Notes: generated from the letters alone by a model not told the origin. Positions 9,369-19,064 are shown, counted from the first letter of the stretch. The stretch: 64,000 bases of DNA from Gilliamella sp. wkB7 (GCF_001693435.1 NZ_CM004509.1:1736001-1800000); one strand, 5' to 3'. Translations and numbers: made by a program.

Positions 9369-10467
9369 TTATAAACCTGCTTTTAAGCTTTCTTCAATAA
9401 ATTGATCTAAATCACCGTCTAAAACGGCTTGAGTATTGCGTGTTTCTACACCAGTACGTAAATCTTTAATCCTTGAGTCATCAAGGACATACGAACGAAT
9501 TTGACTGCCCCAACCAATATCGGATTTATTGTCTTCCATCTGCTGTTTTTCAGCATTCTTTTTCTGCATTTCAAGCTCATACAATTTAGCTTTCAACTGC
9601 TTCATGGCTTGATCTTTATTACTGTGCTGAGAACGGTTATTTTGACATTGCGTTACAATGCCTGTTGGAATATGGGTAATACGTACCGCTGATTCAGTTC
9701 TATTAACATGCTGACCACCCGCACCGGATGCACGATAAACATCAATACGAAGATCGGCAGGGTTAATATCGATATCAATATTATCATCAATTTCAGGGTA
9801 GACAAAGACAGATGCAAATGATGTATGACGACGGTTACCTGAATCAAATGGACTTTTACGTACTAACCTATGAACTCCTGTTTCGGTGCGCAACCAACCA
9901 TAAGCATAGTCGCCAGATACCTTAATTGTTGCTGATTTTATACCAGCAACATCACCATCTGATACTTCCATAACTTCGGTGGTAAAACCTTTTGATTCGG
10001 CCCAACGCAAATACATTCTGAGTAGCATTTCTGCCCAATCTTGCGCTTCAGTACCGCCTGAACCTGATTGAATATCTAAATAACAGTCAGCACTATCGTA
10101 ATCGCCAGAAAACATACGGCGGAACTCAAGGCCTGCTAGTTTTTTTTCTAATTGTTCAAGTTCTAGATTGGTTTCATTGAAGGTATCTTGATCTTCGGCT
10201 TCAATAGCAAGCTCAAGTAAACCTTCGACATCGTCAAGTCCTTGCTCTAATGAATTAATGGTATTGATGATATCTTCAAGTGCTACTCGTTCTTTACCTA
10301 AAGCTTGTGCTTTTTCAGGATCAGTCCAGACTTCAGATTGCTCTAATTCGGCGTTGACTTCTTCTAGTCGTTCTTTTTTTAGATCATAGTCAAAGATACC
10401 CCCGAATCACAGCAGTGCGTTCGGTAAGTTCAGCGATCTTTGATTTAACCGGATTAATTTCAAACAT
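9369..10467 (-). CDS. prfB: Peptide chain release factor 2, with programmed +1 frameshift
   Basis: RF2 ends translation at UGA and UAA. A first frame starts with ATG at 10465-10467 and runs 25 codons (beginning [20 protein letters not shown]) to an in-frame TGA at 10390-10392. The stop is preceded by CTT and by a GGGGG Shine-Dalgarno-like run, the classic RF2 autoregulatory site (GGGGGTATCTTTGAC). Skipping one T joins a frame that stays open to 9369, giving 365 residues, the E. coli length. The SPF tripeptide ([11 protein letters not shown]) that reads the stop codon and the GGQ loop ([12 protein letters not shown]) are both present. The gene is intact, not a pseudogene. It leads into lysS. 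Confidence 0.96.
10390..10402 (-). promoter_or_regulatory. RF2 programmed frameshift site
   Basis: On the minus strand the bases read GGGGGTATCTTTGA: a Shine-Dalgarno-like G-run, slippery CTT, then in-frame TGA. Low RF2 stalls ribosomes at the TGA and favours the +1 shift, the known feedback mechanism. The base before the G-run is C where E. coli has A. Confidence 0.92.
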
Positions 10468-10511
10468 GTTTTAAATTGGATGCTCAGTTTATGATTTTTA
10501 AATAAGCATTC

Positions 10512-10541
10512 ATTGTAGCGGATTTAAGTATAATTTAGCAA
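10512..10541 (-). promoter_or_regulatory. Possible prfB-lysS promoter
   Basis: On the minus strand TTGCTA (10536-10541) and TACAAT (10512-10517) are separated by 18 bp, about 45 bp before the prfB start. Confidence 0.4.
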
Positions 10542-10720
10542 TTACCAATTTAGGCTTGGTTCATTGTGATTCAATAATTTTATCCAACAAAGTGAGGGAT
10601 AAAGTAACATTATCAAAAAGAGGTGAACATTGATAAAAAAATGGTTCAAATTTTACAAAATAATTTAAACGTAATAACGTAATATAGCCACAATGGTAAA
10701 GAATAATTACTCTAAAACGG

Positions 10721-10743
10721 TAATGACGCACAAGGCGTCATTA
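10721..10743 (-). terminator. sodA terminator hairpin
   Basis: A 9-bp stem (taatgacgc / gcgtcatta) with a 5-nt loop lies 29 bp after the sodA stop; the downstream tract on the minus strand is only moderately T-rich. Confidence 0.6.
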
Positions 10744-10771
10744 TCAGGTAGTTTGGATAAAGTTATTTAAA

Positions 10772-11398
10772 TTATTTTTTAGCTTCTGCGTATAACTCGG
10801 CGACTTTATCCCAATTAATGACATTCCAAAATGCCCCAATGTAGTCAGCACGACGATTCTGATATTTCAAATAGTAAGCATGTTCCCAAACGTCAAGAGC
10901 CAAAATTGGTGTGCCAGATACACCAGCAAATTTTTCACCCATAATTGGTGAATCTTGGTTAGCGGTGGAAACAACTTCAAGCTTACCATTTTTAAGTACT
11001 AACCATGCCCAACCTGAACCAAAACGGGTTGCAGCTGCAGCAGAAAATTTCTCTTTAAATGCATCAATCGAACCAAAATCTTTTTCTATGGCAGCTTTCA
11101 ACTCACCTTTAAGTTCAGTTCCAATTTTTAACAATTCCCAGAAAAGAGTGTGATTAACATGACCACCAACATTGTTTTTGATGCCAGTAACTTTGTCTGA
11201 TGGGACTTTATCTAGGTTTTTTAGTAATGTTTCAGGACAAAAGTCTTTAACTTCAGCAGGTAATGATTCTAATAATGCGTTAGCGTTATTTACATAAGTT
11301 TGATGATGTTTATCATGATGAAGATGCATGGTTTCAGTATCAATATAAGGCTCTAAAGCATCATAAGCATAAGGTAGAGGGGGTAATGTATAAGCCAT
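10772..11398 (-). CDS. sodA: Superoxide dismutase [Mn]
   Basis: Converts superoxide to hydrogen peroxide and oxygen. The protein begins [20 protein letters not shown] and has 208 residues. Metal ligands are visible as His in [15 protein letters not shown], His in [10 protein letters not shown], and Asp and His in [20 protein letters not shown]. The GSGWAWLV block and the QNRR tail fit the Mn form rather than the Fe form. The start at 11398 is chosen because AGGAGC lies just before it; a longer frame beginning at 11470 would start inside the -35 box of the promoter. Confidence 0.95.
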   Translation of the reverse strand: MAYTLPPLPYAYDALEPYIDTETMHLHHDKHHQTYVNNANALLESLPAEVKDFCPETLLKNLDKVPSDKVTGIKNNVGGHVNHTLFWELLKIGTELKGELKAAIEKDFGSIDAFKEKFSAAAATRFGSGWAWLVLKNGKLEVVSTANQDSPIMGEKFAGVSGTPILALDVWEHAYYLKYQNRRADYIGAFWNVINWDKVAELYAEAKK

Positions 11399-11443
11399 GA
11401 AATTGCTCCTTTCATTTATTGGTTTTTTACTTTTTATGTTAAA

Positions 11444-11472
11444 AGTATACGAGCTATTACTAGTGTCCACAA
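11444..11472 (-). promoter_or_regulatory. sodA promoter
   Basis: On the minus strand TTGTGG (11467-11472) and TATACT (11444-11449) are separated by exactly 17 bp. Transcription would start near 11437, leaving a leader of about 40 nt before the AGGAGC ribosome-binding site. Confidence 0.6.
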
Positions 11473-11532
11473 ACTATTATTTAGATAGTTGATGACTATC
11501 TAATTAATGTAATTGCTGTACGATTTTTACGG

Positions 11533-12357
11533 TTAGTTTTGCTGAGTTAAATAAGGTGTATACATCATAATTGCATGATTTTCACTAATAAGGTTTTCCT
11601 CTATCTGATTATCAAGCAAATGCGTTTTACGTTGCCATATCTTATTGTGCCTCGTGTATCCACCCCACCATTGTTGCTCAATGACGTGATCAGTTTCGAA
11701 TATTTCATAGTGATAAGATAGCGGTGTATTGGCTAGCAGTTCACCATGTAAGTATTCATCATCTAACCAAAGGTTAAGTCGGTATGTTGTATTTGTTTTA
11801 TTGAGCAATTGTAAATCTATATAGTTATAAGATAATGTTGCACCACAAGCAAATGGAATAGTACGATTAACATCAGGAAAAACATCAAAACTATGTCGCC
11901 ACCGTTCAATAATTGTTAAATCAGAGTGCAGTGCAATCCAGTAAATTAAATTGCCAAGTTGACATAAGCCACCACCAATATCTTTACCGATTTGACCATT
12001 ATGTAGTGAGAGACCTTCTAAAAAACCACGTTCTTTAGACGGCCGCCCCACTTTTTGCCAAATTGAAAATCGTTGATTGGGCTTAATTATCGAACCGTTA
12101 ATCTGTTCAATCGCTAAGCGAAGATTAGTGATTTTGTTATATTGCAAATACATATCAACATCTTTTAGTTGTCTTAACAATACAGATTGATGTTTTTTAT
12201 GAGAATAGCAACAAGTATTATTATTCTTATCTATTACGCAATAGGCGTGGCGGTTGCGCCACCAATCTAATTTACGCTTAACAATAAAATACTCTTTACC
12301 TAATTTTAATCTTAACTGACTGCGTTTTTTAGGTTTTTCTACAATAGTGTTTTGCAT
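11533..12357 (-). CDS. VanW family protein
   Basis: Member of the VanW family, first seen in vancomycin-resistance clusters, of unknown biochemical role. It is 274 residues with no signal peptide. The core family block runs from about residue 78 to 170 and includes NQRFSIWQKVGRPSKERGFL, GKDIGGGLCQLGNLIYW and ERWRHSFDVFPD. The gene ends with a tryptophan-rich segment (EQQWWGGYTRHNKIWQRKTH). It begins 11 bp after the glutamine amidotransferase upstream, so the two are likely co-transcribed. Nothing here links it to glycopeptide resistance. Confidence 0.85.
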   Translation of the reverse strand: MQNTIVEKPKKRSQLRLKLGKEYFIVKRKLDWWRNRHAYCVIDKNNNTCCYSHKKHQSVLLRQLKDVDMYLQYNKITNLRLAIEQINGSIIKPNQRFSIWQKVGRPSKERGFLEGLSLHNGQIGKDIGGGLCQLGNLIYWIALHSDLTIIERWRHSFDVFPDVNRTIPFACGATLSYNYIDLQLLNKTNTTYRLNLWLDDEYLHGELLANTPLSYHYEIFETDHVIEQQWWGGYTRHNKIWQRKTHLLDNQIEENLISENHAIMMYTPYLTQQN

Positions 12358-12368
12358 ACAACTCCATC

Positions 12369-13112
12369 CTAACCACTGAGTTGATTATTTTTTATAAGTG
12401 ATAAATAATTAATGCTTAACTTATCAAGAAAAACAAAAAGCTTTAAATTCATTTGGCTATAATCATGTTCCCGTAACATTTCGGGTGTATCAACAAAACG
12501 ATAATTTGCAGCTTGATTCAGATCATTTAGCGAATGAGGAATGAGTTTTTCAATGACTTCATGTGTTAATTCTAAATGACACTGAAAACCATAAACAAAT
12601 TTACCATAAGCAATAATTTGCCGCGGACAGCCTTCACTATATGCAATTATTTGTGCATCTTTTGTTAATCCCGGCATATCATTGTGCCAATGACCTACCG
12701 CTAATTCATCACCAAAATGCGTAAATAAAGAGTGATGTTTTCCAACTTCAGTTAATATAATTGGGAATTTGCCAATTTCTTTTTCTGGGCTGTGTTCATG
12801 AGTCGCACCTAATGCCTCACCAATCAATTGTGAACCTAAGCAAACACCGATAACGACTTTCCCTGCTTCAATGGCTGACAAAATTACTGCTTGTTCAGCT
12901 AATGAATCAAAATGTGCACATTCTTGCTTCGTCGTTGCCGGTGATTGCGGCCCACCCATGATAATCAAAAAGTCAATGTCATTGATATTATCAGGTAGTG
13001 ATTCACCAAGATAAACGCGAGAATAACTAATAGTATGTTGATGTATTTTTGCCCACTGTTCATAGGCTCCTGGTGCTTCAAATTCTTCGTGGACTATAAA
13101 ATGTATATGCAT
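12369..13112 (-). CDS. Class I glutamine amidotransferase (GATase1, GMP-synthase-like)
   Basis: Stand-alone type 1 glutamine amidotransferase domain that would release ammonia from glutamine or hydrolyse a gamma-glutamyl bond. It is 247 residues. The oxyanion strand FLIIMGGPQSP, nucleophile elbow VIGVCLGSQLIGEALG (catalytic Cys, about residue 94) and the His/Glu pair in GFQCHLELTHE (about 185-195) complete the triad. No synthetase domain is attached, so the acceptor is unknown. It is similar in layout to YfeJ-type proteins. It leads the short operon with the VanW gene. Confidence 0.88.
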   Translation of the reverse strand: MHIHFIVHEEFEAPGAYEQWAKIHQHTISYSRVYLGESLPDNINDIDFLIIMGGPQSPATTKQECAHFDSLAEQAVILSAIEAGKVVIGVCLGSQLIGEALGATHEHSPEKEIGKFPIILTEVGKHHSLFTHFGDELAVGHWHNDMPGLTKDAQIIAYSEGCPRQIIAYGKFVYGFQCHLELTHEVIEKLIPHSLNDLNQAANYRFVDTPEMLREHDYSQMNLKLFVFLDKLSINYLSLIKNNQLSG

Positions 13113-13674
13113 GGGTTCCTAATTCCTAATGTATTAAAATTATTATATTAATTGACAATAAACTTAGTATTAATTATCTCAAAAATACTCAACAATATAT
13201 TAAGCAATAACAGTTATAAAAACAAAATATTTGTATTTCAATAATTATCATTTGCAATGATAAATTCAATTAATACCATTATAGTCATCTTTAATTAGAT
13301 GATTTTAAAATAAGAAAAGTAACTAACATCATCCTTTTCATATAAAATAGTCTGCACATTATTTTTAATAAATGCTAATTTCTAACCTTAAAATTAAATA
13401 AATAAGTGTTACAGGTAATTGACATTTTGTATCGATTATTTAGCTTGCTAACAGAGTAATTTTAATCATGCTAATAATGGTTATTTGACTATAACCTGAT
13501 AAAAAATAACACATAATCAAGTTAAAAAAAACATAATAACAGATTGAAAATCATACAAATAAATTATATCCTTTATACAAAATGTAATGTACTTATATTA
13601 AAGTTAATATTGGAAATATTTCATTTTAAAAAATAATAAATAAAATTTAGCTTGTCAGGATATGTAAGGAAGTA
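13113..13674. other. Long AT-rich intergenic region before the T6SS effector block
   Basis: About 560 bp without a coding frame, between divergent genes. It must hold the promoter of the minus-strand amidotransferase operon and that of the plus-strand accessory block. A TTGACA occurs near 13420 but no well-spaced -10 follows. Base composition is even more AT-rich than the neighbours. Confidence 0.5.
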
Positions 13675-13989
13675 ATGGAAACATCTTTTTTAAAAACAAT
13701 ATCAGCCAGTGTTAATGCACTTTCTAAAACGGTTTTAAAAAATCGTGATTCGCTTGAAATTGATATCATAGCCAATAGATTAATTTCTATTTTTCCAGTT
13801 GCAATAGACGAACAATTAAATCAATCTTGCAATTATTCAATTATTTCCACTTTCAGCTACAAAAAGTTATCGGTCAACCCAATGTTAGATCTAACTGATT
13901 CATTTATTAAAATTAACGAAAACGTCATTGAGTTGGGGATCGTCGATAATGTCTACTTAAAATGTAACGCGATGAAAAACGAGCGTTAA
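13675..13989 (+). CDS. Small orphan protein, first gene of the T6SS effector block
   Basis: Not recognised. It is a 104-residue soluble protein without signal peptide, membrane segment or cysteine-rich motif. A good ribosome-binding site (aaggaag) lies before the ATG, and a separate well-placed gene follows 68 bp downstream, so it is probably real. Its N-terminal half (residues 1-40) looks helical and the C-terminal half contains short hydrophobic strands. By position it could be an accessory or adaptor part for the effector; that is inference. Confidence 0.6.
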   Translation: METSFLKTISASVNALSKTVLKNRDSLEIDIIANRLISIFPVAIDEQLNQSCNYSIISTFSYKKLSVNPMLDLTDSFIKINENVIELGIVDNVYLKCNAMKNER

Positions 13990-14057
13990 CAAAAAAGAAC
14001 TATTTTACTAAAAATGAGTGAAATTAATGATAAACGCTGTACGAAAAAAGGTTAAAA

Positions 14058-14978
14058 ATGTTCAATGAACTAAATAGGTACGATAATTTTAGTCGATATC
14101 GTTATCTTTTAATTGATAATAGGGTTGTACTTCATTGGGCAAATCCGTTATCACTTGAAAAACTAACTCAACAATTTGGTGAAAATAAAGCTTTTGGTGA
14201 AAAAAAACTAACAACAGTATTACGTACTGATCTAGATTACGATCCGAGTGTTTGCCCGACATTGATTCAATTGGCAGAGCCAAGTATATTGACCGATGAT
14301 GTCATTATTGATGACATTAGCCGACAAGCCACATTAGAGCGTTTTTGGTCACAACGTTATATCTGTGCTTATCTGGTTAGTGACCAAAAACCATCAGCGT
14401 TGGCAAAACAATTAATCGATATTGGTAATTCAATTGGTCGAACTTTGAAAGGATCGTATTACCCATTTTTTGAGCCTTTTCGGATGCAATTTTTAGATGA
14501 AGTGGGTTCAAATCAAAATAAAGCGTGGTTAAAAGCGCAATTTTCTCAAATTTACAACTATTATTATCCTTCAATTCATAATGGTAAATTTATTCAATTT
14601 ACTGCTAATAAAGAAACTATGCCAGAAAAGAGTTGGGATGTTGATGACAATCTGCCTATTAAAAATATTCGAATAATTCGTACTTTGGTTAATGCTTGGG
14701 CAAATAACCGATTACAATTTGAAGAGCAACAATCTTTACCATTATCAAAAGATGTTATCACTGAGGCGACACAATTGGTTGAGCAAGCCGAGCAATTAGG
14801 TTTAGTTGATGCTGGTGATATCTTATTTTGGGGAATTTGTGGTTTAAGGTACCATCAAGCCTTTACCCAAAATCCAAAAGTTTTAATGTTAACTGAGCTT
14901 GCTAAAAAAACACCTGGAACACTATCAACACAAATTAATAATGCCAATATTATTATTGAAAGTACAAACATTAAGTAA
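14058..14978 (+). CDS. DUF4123-type T6SS effector adaptor/chaperone (probable)
   Basis: DUF4123 proteins (Tap/Tec) load a specific effector onto the type VI spike. The 306-residue product starts with a segment ending RYRYLLIDNRVVLHW, the usual DUF4123 opening strand, followed by a segment like the family's second strand (ICAYLVSDQKPSALAKQLID, about 107-126) and then FEPFRMQFLDEV, which fits the family's position of RfydPrvl. The assignment rests on this pattern and on the position directly before a VasX/BTH_I2691-type effector, the usual location of the cognate adaptor. No vgrG is nearby. The C-terminal 100 residues are specific to this group. Confidence 0.6.
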   Translation: MFNELNRYDNFSRYRYLLIDNRVVLHWANPLSLEKLTQQFGENKAFGEKKLTTVLRTDLDYDPSVCPTLIQLAEPSILTDDVIIDDISRQATLERFWSQRYICAYLVSDQKPSALAKQLIDIGNSIGRTLKGSYYPFFEPFRMQFLDEVGSNQNKAWLKAQFSQIYNYYYPSIHNGKFIQFTANKETMPEKSWDVDDNLPIKNIRIIRTLVNAWANNRLQFEEQQSLPLSKDVITEATQLVEQAEQLGLVDAGDILFWGICGLRYHQAFTQNPKVLMLTELAKKTPGTLSTQINNANIIIESTNIK

Positions 14979-14989
14979 ATTAGATAAAT

Positions 14990-15021
14990 AAAATAATAAA
15001 ATAATAAAATAATAAAATAAT
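14990..15021 (+). repeat. Four perfect copies of an 8-bp unit before the effector's ribosome-binding site
   Basis: AAAATAAT is repeated four times without interruption, ending two bases before the GG of the aagg ribosome-binding stretch (15022-15025) of the effector gene. Unit gain or loss by slippage would change the spacing between any upstream promoter and the start. It lies outside coding sequence. Confidence 0.85.
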
Positions 15022-15035
15022 AAGGAATAGCCAAC

Positions 15036-18000
15036 ATGCAAAAAGAAATAAATACCGCCAATCAAAATAAAAAACAAGCTGCTGGTAAATGTCCTGTATG
15101 TGAGCGGAAAGGGATTCCGGTGTTTTTACTGCGTCAGGCGGTAATTAAGTTAGCTCCGTTTGACGGCGCAAAAAGTGATCTTGATTATCAATCGTTAGCT
15201 AATTATGCACAAAAAATAAACTTTAAAAATCGCATGCCTGACGAACAGTTAAAAGATTATGGTTATATTTTGCGTACCCTGCGCAATGGTTATGTTTATG
15301 TGATGCAACAAAAAGGGGATGATATTAATACACGAATGCTTGAAGCTTATGAGTGTATTGATGGTGCATTACGTTTAAAAGATGCTTATAGTTTAAGTGG
15401 TACAGAACCAAGACCATTATCAAAAGCGTGTTACAATGCCTGTCACTCCATTCCAGCTTCATTTATTAATTTAGATGATCGAGTCTATACCAATGCATGG
15501 GTAGCGTATGTATCACAACCTTGGTCTAGCGAAACAATTAATCAATATATTAAAGAACAAGACAAACTGGCGCTGTCTCGTTTTACCCATATTGATATAA
15601 CCAAATTGAAAGACGATCCCGATCATGCAACTAACAATCGAGCAGTACCTTTTGCGGATATTTTTGGTAAAGCGGATGATACCGAAAGTGTCAGTAACGT
15701 ACTTGAATTTAGAATAAAAAAAGACCCTTTGACAAACTTCAAATCGGCACATCCATTTGTCAGTCTTTATAATCAAAAACGTTTATTTGCCTACCATGTC
15801 AATCAATTATCAGATTCCTCATGTGGTGTCGTTGTGGAAGACACCTTTGGTATTGCTGAAGAGCTAAACTCTCAGCGGCTTTCGCATTTGCATATATTCA
15901 ATGAAAAACCGCTGACCGATGACGAATTAAAACTTGCTGAAGAAAGTATTGATAATTTGGATGACATCGATAAAGAAACCAAAATTTATGAACAACGTGC
16001 CAAAAATATGCTCAAAACAATCAATCCAGATTTGCAACAACGCTTTAAATATTATGAAGCTGGAATGTTAAAAAAACGGATGATATTTGAATTGATGACT
16101 CAGTACCGTCAGTCAATTGTAACGTTTTATGATCGTGAAATTGCTAAAGTAGAGGAAGAAATTGAAAAAGTTGTAAATTCTGGTAATGATCATCTTGTCT
16201 ATAACGGTATTACCGTATCAGCAGCAATGCGAGCTATAATAGGCAATCTATCATCCGACAAAAAGCAAGCATTAGACGATTTTGATGATTGTGTTGATCA
16301 AGGTAAAATTCAGATTTTTACTAGCGAATTAGAGTCAGCTTATAACGAAGTCGTTAATTATTGTCGAGAATGGTCACAAGATTATTATACTTATGTTCGC
16401 TGGTTGTTTGGTAAGCAAGAGTTTATATCGGACTATGGTGAATCAAAACCAAGCAACTTTAACCTAGTCCATTTTTGGCAACGTGAATTTGATTTTTCGG
16501 TTGAAACAGCCTTGATGGCGCATGTAACAGAAGTTACGCAAATACTATTAGATTCAACCCATTCAGAAATAAAATTTGCCAATGATAGCGCCTTGTGGGA
16601 TGAGCTGCTTAGCAATCCAGAAAGTATCTATTACATTATTGACTATAATAATCCTAAAGGTATTGATCGTGATGAAGAAGTGTATGTTGAACTGACGGAT
16701 AACCGACTGCTCAAACCTAGCGATATAATATCAAATGTTTTGAGTTTTGCACCTGTTGTAAATAAAGTAATTGAAGAAGTAAACAAAGACGCACTAAAAA
16801 GAAAACAATATATATTAGAACAAAATAAAGCACAGTTAGAAGCTGAAATTAAAATCAATCAGCAAAAAATAGAACAACTGGAAAGCAAAAAAAAGAGTAT
16901 TCCAGTCCATAATCAAACTGAAATTCAAGAATTGATAAAGGCAAAAAGAAAGTACAACGCTGAAATTCAAACATTAAATAAAGAGCTTGAAAAGGTTAAT
17001 CAACAAATGTCAGAAATGGCTCAACCAAATGTGTCAAACTTAGGGCAGAGCGCTAATAGAAATGATTTATTAAATAATACCGCTCTTAAAAAGCAGGCTG
17101 TACTAATTAAAGACCAATTACATATACCTATAAAATCACAGTGGATGCGACTTAACGCTTTTGATCAACTAGCCAGAATCGGGGCGATGCCCGTTGAAAT
17201 TAATATACAGATAAAACCTGAGAATATCGCTAAAATCCAAAGTTTATTTACTCAAATGCAGCGAAGTTTTTTTAATCGAGGTCTTTATCATCCACACGAA
17301 CAGGAATTTTTGCAAAATTTTGACATTGATGAAGAGGTAACCAAAACAGGTACAACTAAAACCAGAAAAGCTAAATTTACGCTCTGTTTTCCAGACAAAG
17401 TAACAAGAAGTTTATTTGTCGAGTTTATTAAGAAAACCAATGGGATATTAAACCCCTACGAATTAAAAAAATTTATTGAAAATGCGTATAAAGACTATTT
17501 TAAGCTAATTTATAAACAAAAAAATCTTCAAGCACAGCTTGAGAATGCAACCAAAAATAAAACGTCAATCAATGAAAAAATAAATCAAGGTAGTAGCAAA
17601 AATACTAGCAATAAAACCACAAAAATCAACCAAAAAATAGAAAAGATAGGAGATCTTTCAAACAAAAATAAAATTGATTTAGAAACTGTCATTAATAAAA
17701 TTGAGTTAGAAGGCGTTAATAGCGAAATCAAAATTGGAAAAATAACTTTTGCCATTAATCTGGCAGTGGATGCAATATCATGTGTTGTCACTTTGATGAA
17801 TATAAAAGACACTCTCAAAGAGTGGGGAGTTGCTAAAGAGGGCAGTGGCGAACAAAAAGTAAAAGTACAACTAATAAAAGATGTGGTATCACTAGCTTTA
17901 ATGAGTGTTGATTTAACCAGTCAATATCAAAATATTAAACTCAATAAGCAATTAGAAAATGCTATTAATACCAATAAGCAAGCCATTCGTAGTCAATTAA

Positions 18001-18593
18001 AATTAAATACTCTAATTAATAAAACAGTTTCCAGAGTAACAGCAGCAATCACCGTTCTTGAAGCCATTGGTGAGTTAAAAAGTTCGTTTGATATGGTGGA
18101 TATGGAGGATAATATTTATTTTAAATTTAGAATGGTGGGAGCTATCCTTTTAGGAGCTGGTGCTATAGTTTTACTAATTGGAACACCCATCACTATTGTT
18201 ATAGGTATTGTAGTAATGGTGATTGGAAATTTATTAATTCTCTTCAGTAAAAAGTATGATAAATTCACGCCTATTCAGCATTGGTTAAATCGCTGCTATT
18301 TTGGCAAACAAGCAGAATTAGAATATTTAGGTTATGACGCTTATCATGAAGAAGATCGCTATTCACACAGTGGTTTTGGTTTAGCACTCAATGACTATAC
18401 CGTTATGATCTATGGCATTCAGACCTTTATTCGTAAGAAACCACTTTATAATGGTGCCCCTGTTGTGTCAATTGGTGATTCTGCCAATATGTTTCAGGAA
18501 CATATCTATTTTTATGTGGATATTCCCGATTTTGCCAAAGCCAATCCTAACGAAGTGCTAACGGCTTCCATTCGTTTATATCTTTATAACTAG
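15036..18593 (+). CDS. T6SS effector, VasX N-terminal / BTH_I2691 type, with pore-former-like C-terminal helices
   Basis: Large predicted antibacterial effector delivered by a type VI secretion system. It has 1185 residues up to a TAG at 18591. The N-terminus carries the family signature CPVCERKGIPVFLLRQAVIK (residues 19-38) with a CxxC, followed by a mixed domain to about 560. A long coiled coil spans about 575-665 (rich in K, E and Q) and another about 825-890. Hydrophobic segments follow at about 902-922 and 1033-1070 (including GAGAIVLLIGTPITIVIGIV), the layout of colicin-like pore formers such as VasX. The C-terminal part after 1075 is soluble and beta-rich. The same frame continues without another stop to 19064, so the protein is probably truncated by a nonsense codon. 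An aaggaa ribosome-binding site precedes the ATG. Confidence 0.8.
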   Translation: MQKEINTANQNKKQAAGKCPVCERKGIPVFLLRQAVIKLAPFDGAKSDLDYQSLANYAQKINFKNRMPDEQLKDYGYILRTLRNGYVYVMQQKGDDINTRMLEAYECIDGALRLKDAYSLSGTEPRPLSKACYNACHSIPASFINLDDRVYTNAWVAYVSQPWSSETINQYIKEQDKLALSRFTHIDITKLKDDPDHATNNRAVPFADIFGKADDTESVSNVLEFRIKKDPLTNFKSAHPFVSLYNQKRLFAYHVNQLSDSSCGVVVEDTFGIAEELNSQRLSHLHIFNEKPLTDDELKLAEESIDNLDDIDKETKIYEQRAKNMLKTINPDLQQRFKYYEAGMLKKRMIFELMTQYRQSIVTFYDREIAKVEEEIEKVVNSGNDHLVYNGITVSAAMRAIIGNLSSDKKQALDDFDDCVDQGKIQIFTSELESAYNEVVNYCREWSQDYYTYVRWLFGKQEFISDYGESKPSNFNLVHFWQREFDFSVETALMAHVTEVTQILLDSTHSEIKFANDSALWDELLSNPESIYYIIDYNNPKGIDRDEEVYVELTDNRLLKPSDIISNVLSFAPVVNKVIEEVNKDALKRKQYILEQNKAQLEAEIKINQQKIEQLESKKKSIPVHNQTEIQELIKAKRKYNAEIQTLNKELEKVNQQMSEMAQPNVSNLGQSANRNDLLNNTALKKQAVLIKDQLHIPIKSQWMRLNAFDQLARIGAMPVEINIQIKPENIAKIQSLFTQMQRSFFNRGLYHPHEQEFLQNFDIDEEVTKTGTTKTRKAKFTLCFPDKVTRSLFVEFIKKTNGILNPYELKKFIENAYKDYFKLIYKQKNLQAQLENATKNKTSINEKINQGSSKNTSNKTTKINQKIEKIGDLSNKNKIDLETVINKIELEGVNSEIKIGKITFAINLAVDAISCVVTLMNIKDTLKEWGVAKEGSGEQKVKVQLIKDVVSLALMSVDLTSQYQNIKLNKQLENAINTNKQAIRSQLKLNTLINKTVSRVTAAITVLEAIGELKSSFDMVDMEDNIYFKFRMVGAILLGAGAIVLLIGTPITIVIGIVVMVIGNLLILFSKKYDKFTPIQHWLNRCYFGKQAELEYLGYDAYHEEDRYSHSGFGLALNDYTVMIYGIQTFIRKKPLYNGAPVVSIGDSANMFQEHIYFYVDIPDFAKANPNEVLTASIRLYLYN

Positions 18594-18617
18594 GAACATC
18601 TTGATAACCAATCCAGT

Positions 18618-19064
18618 GTGATAACCGATAAATATATCGATTTAAAATGTCGCGTAACAACCAACGGTATTGAAGTTTTAGAGATTAAAAATGGTCCTGG
18701 AACCGACAAATATATTTGTACCGATAAAAAAATGTATTTCAATAAATATGAACTGCCGTCATTGATAAGCAAGTTTCCTTCCTCAACTGGGGAGCGTTAT
18801 ATCGATGAGCCAGCTGAATTTCAATTAACGCAAACTCTAGAGAATGGAACAAAAGTGATCGAAAGCAAACCAAAATTTAGTGATATTAAAAATATTATGG
18901 TTAAACAAGGTGATAGTATTGACAGTGATGGGTTAATTATTAATAAATGGATTGCAGGCACAATTGGCGCTAATAGTATTAAAAAATACCATATAATCAT
19001 TGAGTATAATAACCGTGAAGCAGTTCCATTAGTCATTACCAAAAAGTCTAACAAAATTAATTAA
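18618..19064 (+). CDS. C-terminal part of the T6SS effector, in frame after an amber codon
   Basis: The codons from 18594 on are in the same frame as the effector that ends with TAG at 18591-18593, and no other stop occurs until 19062-19064. The first possible start is a GTG at 18618 with no ribosome-binding site, so independent translation is unlikely. The 148-157 residues are beta-rich, without membrane segments, and begin (counting from 18594) EHLDNQSSVITDKYIDLKC. I read it as the displaced C-terminal domain of the effector; TAG differs from CAG (Gln) by one base. The alternatives are amber read-through or a free domain. The first DUF6708-type gene starts 15 bp downstream. Confidence 0.65.
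   Translation: MITDKYIDLKCRVTTNGIEVLEIKNGPGTDKYICTDKKMYFNKYELPSLISKFPSSTGERYIDEPAEFQLTQTLENGTKVIESKPKFSDIKNIMVKQGDSIDSDGLIINKWIAGTIGANSIKKYHIIIEYNNREAVPLVITKKSNKIN

Noticed and set aside
9369..10115. prfB as a truncated gene starting at an internal ATG
   Set aside because: The upstream frame plus the CTT-TGA slip site restores a 365-residue RF2, the known programmed frameshift.
11399..11470. Longer N-terminus for SodA
   Set aside because: It would begin inside the -35 of the sodA promoter and lacks a ribosome-binding site; the internal ATG after AGGAGC matches the family start.
14990..15021. CRISPR-like array
   Set aside because: The repeats are 8 bp, directly adjacent and without spacers; they are a simple short repeat.
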